A DNA stretch of 64,000 nucleotides from the NCBI RefSeq assembly GCF_900090045.1, contig NC_041787.1:1446001-1510000 (forward strand). The letters are read 5' to 3'. Positions 55,576 to 64,000 of the stretch are shown in pieces (the stretch's first letter is position 1; each line of letters opens with the position of its first letter). The notes beneath the pieces are model-generated. The model had not been told where the DNA came from and did no database searches. It saw only the letters and a program-made list of their open reading frames with translations. A program made the translations under genes and the position numbers. The stretch is from Plasmodium malariae. Lineage: Eukaryota > Apicomplexa > Aconoidasida > Haemosporida > Plasmodiidae.

Positions 55576-57455
55576 ATGATGTTTATTCCTCATAAAAACC
55601 AGGAAATAAGTCATATATATGAAAGAAACAATGAAGCTACACTTTATATAGGTTATTATATAGAACACGTTCACAAATCAGTGATACACATATCGTCTAT
55701 TTTTTGTTGTTGCTTTTTATAAAAAATGTCTCTTTATTAGCATATGTGAAAATAGCACCTCATATGTATAATAAATGCAAATGCGCGTCTATACATATAT
55801 ATATAAGTACATAAAATTTCTCCCTGCAGCAAATTTAGATACCCAAGTGGACGAAGAGATCTTGTGTGAACTGTTCATGCAGTGTGGTAATGTGAAGAAT
55901 GTCCACATACCAAGGGACAAAATCAATGGGCATCATTCGGGTAGTTAACTATAAAACCATTTCGTCCACAACATTTTACTCATTTTTTACTCATTTTTTA
56001 CTCATTTTATACCCCTTTTTTACTCATTTTTTACTCATTTTTTACTCATTTTTTACTCATTTTATACTCATTTTATACCCCTTTTTTTACTCCTTGTTTA
56101 CTTTTTTTTTACTCCTTTTTTACTCATTTTATACCCCTTTTTTATCCATTTTATGCCATCAATTTGTACCACCATTGGTGGCTCCGTATTTTTTCCCATC
56201 AGGGTACGGATTCGTCGAATACGAATATGAGTACGAGTGTGAATACGCAGGGAAAGTGCTAAACATGACAAAGCTATTTGGAAAAGCGTTAAGATGTAAC
56301 AAGGCATCTCAAGATAAAAGGTCATATGATGTTGGAGCCAATTTATTTATAGGAAATTTAGATGCAGAAGTAGACGAAAAGATGTTATTTGATATATTTT
56401 CATCCTTTGGTCAAGTAGCAACAGTAAGAATAATGCGAAATGAAGATGATACATCAAAAGGACATGGGTTTATATCATATGATAATTTTGAATCGAGTGA
56501 TATGGCAATAGAAAATATGAACAATCAGTTTATATGTAATAAAAAAGTACATATATCCTATGCTTTTAAAAAAGATACAAAAGGTGAAAGGCATGGAACG
56601 GCAGCAGAAAGATTTATAGCAGCAAATAAAGCATTAACATTGTACCCTAATAATGAAAATACAGCTAATGGTATATCTTATAATAGTTCATCAACTATTG
56701 ATAATACAACAAATAATAGTAATAATAATTATACTTCGATAAATAATGATAATAATTTATTTTTAAATAATATGATGATTTCATCTACAAATATAACTAA
56801 ATTTCCCCATGATCCTATCCCCCCTCCCCTTATTAATTCTTTCTTTCCAACCAATCCACCACCACCTCTTTCATCCAATTTTATGCCACCAACTCATATT
56901 AACATACCACCAAATACAAGATCGAATAATTCGTATATAATGCCCTCAAAGGTTATCAGTAAAATGGTGGGTAGTATGCAACAGAATATGTCACCAAACA
57001 TGCCACCAAATATGTCACCAAACATGCCTCCAAATATGTCACCAAACATGCCTCCAAATATGTCACCAAACATGCCTCCAAATATGTCACCAATCATGCC
57101 GCCAAATATGTCACCAATCATGCCGCCAAACATACCTCCAAACATGCCGCCAATTATGCCTCCAATTATGCCCCCTAACATACCTTCAAATTTTCCTCCA
57201 AATTTTCCTCCAAATTTTCCTCCAAATTTTCCTCCAAATTTTCCACCAAATTTTCCACCAAATTTTCCACCAAATTTTCCACCAAATATTCCACCAAATA
57301 TTCCTCTAAACGTGCCTCCTACTATACCACCCACTATGCCACCAAACTTGCCCCCCATTTCGCCGGACGAAGGAACTTCAAATGCAACATCGAATGTTGA
57401 AACTAATCAAGTGAAAGAAAGTAAGGAATGTATAAACACCGAAAATCATGATTAA
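55576..57455 (+). CDS. SF3B4: Splicing factor 3B subunit 4 (SAP49), two RRMs
   Basis: This is a U2 snRNP SF3b subunit that contacts pre-mRNA near the branch site. The exons are 55576-55651 (MMFIPHKNQEISHIYERNNE, ATLYI), 55830-55940 (NLDTQVDEEILCELFMQCGN, ending HHS) and 56203-57455, all GT-AG with matching phases. The protein is 479 residues. RRM1 runs from ATLYIANLDTQ through GYGFVEYEYE to LFGKALRCNKAS. RRM2 is VGANLFIGNLDAEVDEKMLF to KKVHISYAFKKD. KGERHGTAAERFIAANKAL directly after it is the SF3B4 hallmark. The C-terminal half is Asn-rich and then Pro-rich (PPNMSPNM, PPNFPPNF), comparable to the proline-rich tail of human SF3B4. Exon 1 begins with two ATGs; I chose the first. Confidence 0.94.
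55977..56160 (+). repeat. Degenerate 11- to 13-bp array (TTTTTTACTCAT) in SF3B4 intron 2
   Basis: Nine CTCAT-containing copies and several ACTCCT or ATACCCC variants lie in the intron 55941-56202. Each unit joins a T-tract to a CTCAT pentamer, which fits the loose branch-site pattern yUnAy. Confidence 0.88.
56985..57355 (+). repeat. 12-bp coding repeats in SF3B4 (PPNM/SPNM/PPNF)
   Basis: Tandem 12-bp units (CCAAATATGTCA, CCAAACATGCCT, CCAAATTTTCCT) encode about 30 Pro-Pro-Asn-X repeats in the C-terminal tail. Adjacent copies are most alike, suggesting local duplication. Confidence 0.92.
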
Positions 57456-58251
57456 AAAATTAGCAGTAAAAAATTAGGAGTTAAATATCCGGAGTAAAAA
57501 ATTAGCATAAAACAATTTGGAGTAAAAAGTGCACAATGAGCTATTTTTTGTAAGTACATAAAAGTTATGCCTACACGACGGTTCGTTTTTCCCAAAATTT
57601 GCAAAAATAAACTTCAGTTATGAAGACATGCTAGTATGTGCTTATTTGAAAAGTACGCACATCTGTACGTACATATATATATATATATATATATGTGTAA
57701 TTGTGTGTGCTTATTGTTATGTTCCTTTTATACACATTTAAAAAAAAAAATGTTTTTTTGCACATCATCCCTCCCATAAGCAGACCATTTATCATAGCTT
57801 AAATGGCTTTTATTCATTGATTCAAGTATGTTTTATTATTTTATTTATTTATTTTTTTTATTAAAATTAATTTTTATATTGTTATAAAAAAGGATATATC
57901 AATAAAAGGAACTTTTAAAAATGCAAAAAAATTAAAAAAAAAAAAAAAAGTATAAACTTGTAAAATAATTTAACCCCGTAATTTCCTCATATCGGCATGT
58001 TTTTGCTCCTTTACAGTTACTAAAAAATTATGTTTCACGAAAAGGGGCAATACGTTCATGTGTTTGCCCACGCACGTGAGTTCATGTTTATGTGTTTGTG
58101 TGGATACATGTATAAATCTATATCTATCATCCACTTGAAAAGGGTAAAAAAGGGCGAACTGTTATACATTACATTTCGTATATATACATATATACATTAA
58201 CACATATACATATATATATATATATATATACATACATATACACATAAACAC

Positions 58252-58290
<39 letters not shown>

Positions 58291-58550
58291 CCTATTTATG
58301 CACATAATTTGAATGTTAATCAACTCCCAACCGTTTTATAACATGAACTACGGCGATCCCTGCTTAAATTATAAACATATAGTACTACGCCATAATACAT
58401 GATTGAAAAAAAGAAGCCCATATGAAATAAACAAACAAGGAAAAATAATTGTCTAATACGGAATGTGTCAATGTTTTAGTCTACTTTTAAAATACACTTA
58501 TGTTTTATTTGTCAAACATTAACATAGGCGTAAAACCTTCTCTCTTACAG
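57456..58550. other. Intergenic region after SF3B4
   Basis: Contents: (TA)n tracts at 57672-57694 and 58211-58286, A/T runs, and GTACATATA repeats. A short GC-richer patch at 58340-58380 starts an ATG frame (MNYGDPCLNYKHI) that stops after 19 codons; I cannot place it in a gene. Confidence 0.55.
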
Positions 58551-58864
58551 TACACCAAAAAAAAAAAAAAAAAGGGGAGAATTTAAAAGTCGTTCCATTA
58601 AGGCGGGACAGAAAATTGGGAAGGCTTAAATGTTACTTTATCGTACGTACTCATGCGCACCTGTACCCATGCATGCATATATTCATATATACATACTTTA
58701 TGCGCGTAGGTATGTATTTATGTAATAAACATTTTTGTACGTTTCCTTCAAAAACAAACAGAGCTCATAACAAAATGAAAGGGGGAAAAAAATACAAAAA
58801 ATTAAAATTAAAATTGAACAATTTAACGGAAAAAATAATACATGTTCATAAGATTAAAAAGTAA
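58551..58864 (+). CDS. Possible small basic gene or 3' exons of one (weak)
   Basis: A single frame is open from just after a TCTCTTACAG acceptor-like site at 58550 to TAA at 58862-58864. Its first part reads Lys-rich, then GEFKSRSIKAGQKIGRLK. Its last part reads AHNKMKGGKKYKKLKLKLNN and LTEKIIHVHKIKK. Both ends are basic and protein-like. The middle (58640-58740) is simple repeat and could be an intron (donor GTACGT near 58642, acceptor near 58755), though I cannot fix the phase. There is no ATG upstream in the frame, so a first exon would be missing. It could also be untranslated sequence. Confidence 0.25.
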
Positions 58865-58979
58865 ACGCATAATTAAATATGTAAATAGCCAAATAAATCT
58901 AAAACGAAATATACGTTTTGTCAAATAAATGTATCACCAAATAAATGCATAATCAAAACAACATGCGCACGAAATGAGC

Positions 58980-59017
<38 letters not shown>

Positions 59018-59275
59018 TTAAAATTCGTTTAATGCTATAATTAGAGTAGAGGGAAAAAATTATTTCTCCTTAAAATTAGCGCATATATATTTCTTGCCAA
59101 ATTAGTACATAAAAATAGGTACTACGAAAAGGAATTCTTATACGTACATATATACATACTACACGCATGTACGTAAAGGTTTAAAAAATAGCAAGTGTTA
59201 AGTGTAATCACAGGCTAAGTTATTGCGACAATGCACTTTAGAAATTGGGATACAAAACAATCTCAAATGTAAATA

Positions 59276-59331
<56 letters not shown>

Positions 59332-59687
59332 TATACATATATACATTTTTTTGCGTGGAGCAATAAGAGAATTTTTAAGGTAAAGTAAACATTTGCCGCA
59401 CCCCTTACCAAATTGGGAATAGCGAAGCGCAGGAGTTTTATAATACTCTAAAAGGTGGAGGGAAAACAAGATAAAAAATAGAATAGTAGATTAAAATATA
59501 TTATAAACTAACTGATATGAAGAGAGGGGCATATAACAAGTTATGACAAACTAGTAACTCCTGATGAACATAATAAAAGGAGTAAAGTCATTAAACGGAG
59601 CGTAATACCAGCGTTTAGTAACCATATCGTATTAGCGCAACAGAAGCCTCTGAAGGACTTTCATATGTTAAGAAAAACGGGGGGACA
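58865..59687. other. Promoter region of the CCCH-YTH gene
   Basis: Contents: a poly-A run of 31 (58983-59013), (TA)23 at 59281-59327 and otherwise AT-rich single-copy sequence. No gene is seen. Confidence 0.6.
59281..59327. repeat. (TA)n microsatellite
   Basis: About 23 uninterrupted TA dinucleotides lie some 360 bp upstream of the CCCH-YTH start codon. Confidence 0.95.
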
Positions 59688-62195
<2,508 letters not shown>

Positions 62196-62268
62196 GTGCA
62201 CGTGGACAATTTTTACCCCATAGGTCGTATTACATAGCTAAAAAGAGTGTTAAATGTTGGCCGTTAAA

Positions 62269-62362
62269 AGTAGGAAGTCAACATACGAGTTCACTGTTAC
62301 CATATAAGTAGGAAGTCAGCATACGAGTTCACTGTTACCATATAAGTAGGAAGTTACCATAT
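62269..62362. repeat. 38-bp tandem repeat, about 2.5 copies
   Basis: The unit begins AGTAGGAAGTCARCATACGA and ends GTTCACTGTTACCATATA. It lies just downstream of the YTH gene stop codon, probably in its 3' untranslated region. Confidence 0.85.
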
Positions 62363-62592
62363 GAGTTGGAAATCAAAATTCGAAAATTTAGTTAAATATT
62401 GAATGTTAAAAATTCAATATTTTATGTTCAAAAAGGCAGGAATAATTACACAACTCCTTAATTTGGAGCCACGTAAAATTGGCCTAGGAAAAAAAAAAAA
62501 ATTTTATCGGTGCAAAAAGGTACATATATATTTGTGCATAACATTGCATGTATTGTGTGCATAAGTGCGCATACATGTTTGCAGTGCGTACC

Positions 62593-62596
<4 letters not shown>

Positions 62597-62664
<68 letters not shown>
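62597..62664. repeat. (TA)n microsatellite, about 34 units
   Basis: This is a pure TA run followed by TATATGTACGTATATATGTA. It is the longest dinucleotide repeat in the window. Confidence 0.95.
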
Positions 62665-62669
<5 letters not shown>

Positions 62670-63621
62670 GTATATATGTACGTACACAAGTATGTATAAT
62701 ATCGTGCGCGACATTTCTCTTGCTGCAAATTTAAATGTAGAGAATTATAAAATAAAAAAAAAAAAAAAAAAAGCCTAAGCAGTAGGCATTACGGAATTAA
62801 GCAGTAAGCTATAAAAATATAGCAATGAGCAATGAACAATGAACAATGCGCAATGAACAATGAACAATGAACAATGCGCTAGTAAACAATCAAGTGATGA
62901 ACAAAAGGACGACATGTCATTTTGTACTAAGTGTAACAAGTTTAAAAAGGAAAACTCATTTATATCTTTTTTTATATATACTTTTACGAAAACATTTTTT
63001 GTCCCCTTTTTTTAATAATTTTTGAATTACATGAATGCTGTACTAAAACACAACTATAATTAGCGTTTGAGTAAAGGTATAATAAAATAGTAACAAGGAA
63101 ATATAACCAAAATAGAAAAAAAAAAAAAAAAAAATACAGAAAACTAAGGAGTAGGAAATTACATTGATTATACAAATATTTTGTCCTTTCTTATTAAGGG
63201 AAAAAAACAATTTGTATTTTTAAATGAAATAATTTACAAGCATATTTGAAGCTAGCTAAAATACTTATGAGAACAATAACATTTAGGTTATTATTTATTT
63301 TAAATAGGTATTACTGCTTTGCTCTTTTTATTTGCATCTTTTTTTTTTTTTTTTTTCTTTTTTTTCGCGTTAACGTATTTTTGAATAATTTATATACTGA
63401 AGTACGTACATGCAAAGGTTTATACATATATATATTTATATACATACTGCATACATACTGCATACATACATACATTCATACGTACGTACATACATACATA
63501 CATACATACGTATATCCTTGTATATGTACATACACTCATACCCACATACCCACATACCCACGTGCATATATTACTGCATCCAAAATTTGTCCTTAATAAT
63601 TAAAAACCCAAATTGTTAAAA

Positions 63622-63827
63622 ATGTACAAACTCAGATATTTAAATTTTTTTTTAATTTTTGTTTTGTTTAATTTATCAATAAAAATAATAAGAAGTTTTA
63701 GCTTATTCCAACATATCGAAAATATAAGCAACCCAGCATATTTTAAAAAAAAGCCGAGTATGGTTTATGACTTAATCGTTATTGGTGGGGGAAGCGGGGG
63801 AATGGCAGCCGCTAGGAGAGCAGCCAG
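63622..63827 (+). CDS. GR: Glutathione reductase, first exon (gene continues beyond the window)
   Basis: This is a flavoenzyme that reduces glutathione disulfide with NADPH. The exon encodes 68 residues plus two bases and ends at AAR|GTAATT. MVYDLIVIGGGSGGMAAARR, from an internal ATG at 63760, is the FAD-binding GxGxxG start, identical to P. falciparum GR as far as I recall it. Ahead of it lie 46 residues: a hydrophobic segment (LNFFLIFVLFNLSIKIIRSF), then SLFQHIENISNP and a Lys-rich end. This is a bipartite-style organelle leader. P. falciparum GR is reported to reach both cytosol and apicoplast through two start codons, and this layout fits. Only the first exon lies in the window. Confidence 0.95.
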
Positions 63828-64000
63828 GTAATTTAGGAGGATCTTAAGTATATGCAAAAATGTGTACTCACGTATATACTTGCATATATACATGCATGTG
63901 CACATACCAGTATATTCATGCATATATACGTACAGGTGTACATATGTATATGTGTATTCTTATGCCCAATATTGCGCCTGCTAGTACATGTGTATAATGC
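63828..64000 (+). other. Start of glutathione reductase intron 1
   Basis: The intron opens with GTAATT and holds GTATATACTTGCATATA-like simple repeats. Its acceptor lies outside the window. Confidence 0.75.

Larger units (their letters stand above)
62196..63621. other. Intergenic region before glutathione reductase
   Basis: Contents: a 38-bp repeat with about 2.5 copies (62269-62362), (TA)n of about 68 bp (62597-62664), an AATGAACAATGA array (62822-62878), T/A runs, and TACATACATACA repeats just before the next start (63440-63510). No gene is seen. Confidence 0.6.

Noticed and set aside
58343..58402. Short ATG frame MNYGDPCLNYKHI as a first exon for the 58551 candidate
   Set aside because: The donor at 58382 is in phase 0, whereas the downstream frame needs phase 1.

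Overview
The window is nuclear DNA of a malaria parasite (genus Plasmodium). It is strongly AT-rich, with homopolymer and microsatellite intergenic DNA, GT-AG introns with T-rich 3' ends, low-complexity inserts in proteins, and several genes known as Plasmodium landmarks (surface protein P113, pantothenate kinase 1, glutathione reductase with an N-terminal leader). The gene set and order match, as I remember it, a block of P. falciparum chromosome 14 between glutathione reductase and ribosomal protein S25, read here in the opposite direction. Intergenic GC is higher than I expect for P. falciparum, so a P. malariae- or P. ovale-like species is my guess. This was not tested.

Layout, left to right. 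1-3.2 kb: 40S ribosomal protein S25 (+), whose ATG appears to be split by an intron. 3.2-6.6 kb: a TenA-HAD fusion resembling plant thiamine-monophosphate phosphatase TH2 (-). 9.8-11.4 kb: a four-exon gene whose assembled product is a DIX-domain protein (+). 12.7-14.5 kb: mannose-1-phosphate guanylyltransferase (+). 15.3-16.8 kb: one or two small unrecognised genes with a coiled coil (+). 17.3-20.6 kb: P113 with its signal-peptide exon (-). 20.6-25.7 kb: a 5.1-kb divergent intergenic region. 25.7-28.8 kb: pantothenate kinase (+). 30.5-33.6 kb: a Golgi pH regulator (GPHR)-type membrane protein (+). 34.5-37.1 kb: glycyl-tRNA synthetase with an out-of-register leader (-). 38.7-38.9 kb: a 47-residue two-exon gene (+). 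39.1-39.9 kb: Hep1/Zim17 zinc-ribbon protein (-). 41.2-44.9 kb: TPR/UNC-45-type myosin co-chaperone (+). 48.2-53.5 kb: large protein with C-terminal OHA/OST-HTH (LOTUS)-like domains (+). 55.6-57.5 kb: splicing factor SF3B4 (+). 59.7-62.2 kb: CCCH-YTH protein, a CPSF30-type m6A reader (+). 63.6 kb to the end: first exon of glutathione reductase (+).

Most genes are independent housekeeping loci, but themes recur. SF3B4, the CCCH-YTH protein and the OST-HTH protein are all RNA-processing or RNA-binding. Pantothenate kinase and the TH2-like enzyme are vitamin-cofactor enzymes. GMP-pyrophosphorylase supplies GDP-mannose for GPI anchors such as the one predicted on P113. Glycyl-tRNA synthetase and glutathione reductase both carry leaders that suit dual cytosol/organelle targeting by alternative starts.

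The most striking non-gene feature is the number of tandem arrays with short units (9-38 bp). At least five sit inside introns (DIX, GMPP, small coiled-coil gene, PANK1, SF3B4), and others expand codons in P113, PANK1, SF3B4, the OST-HTH protein and the YTH protein (about 136 consecutive AAT codons). I saw no tRNA, rRNA, CRISPR array, transposon, subtelomeric gene family or centromere-like block.
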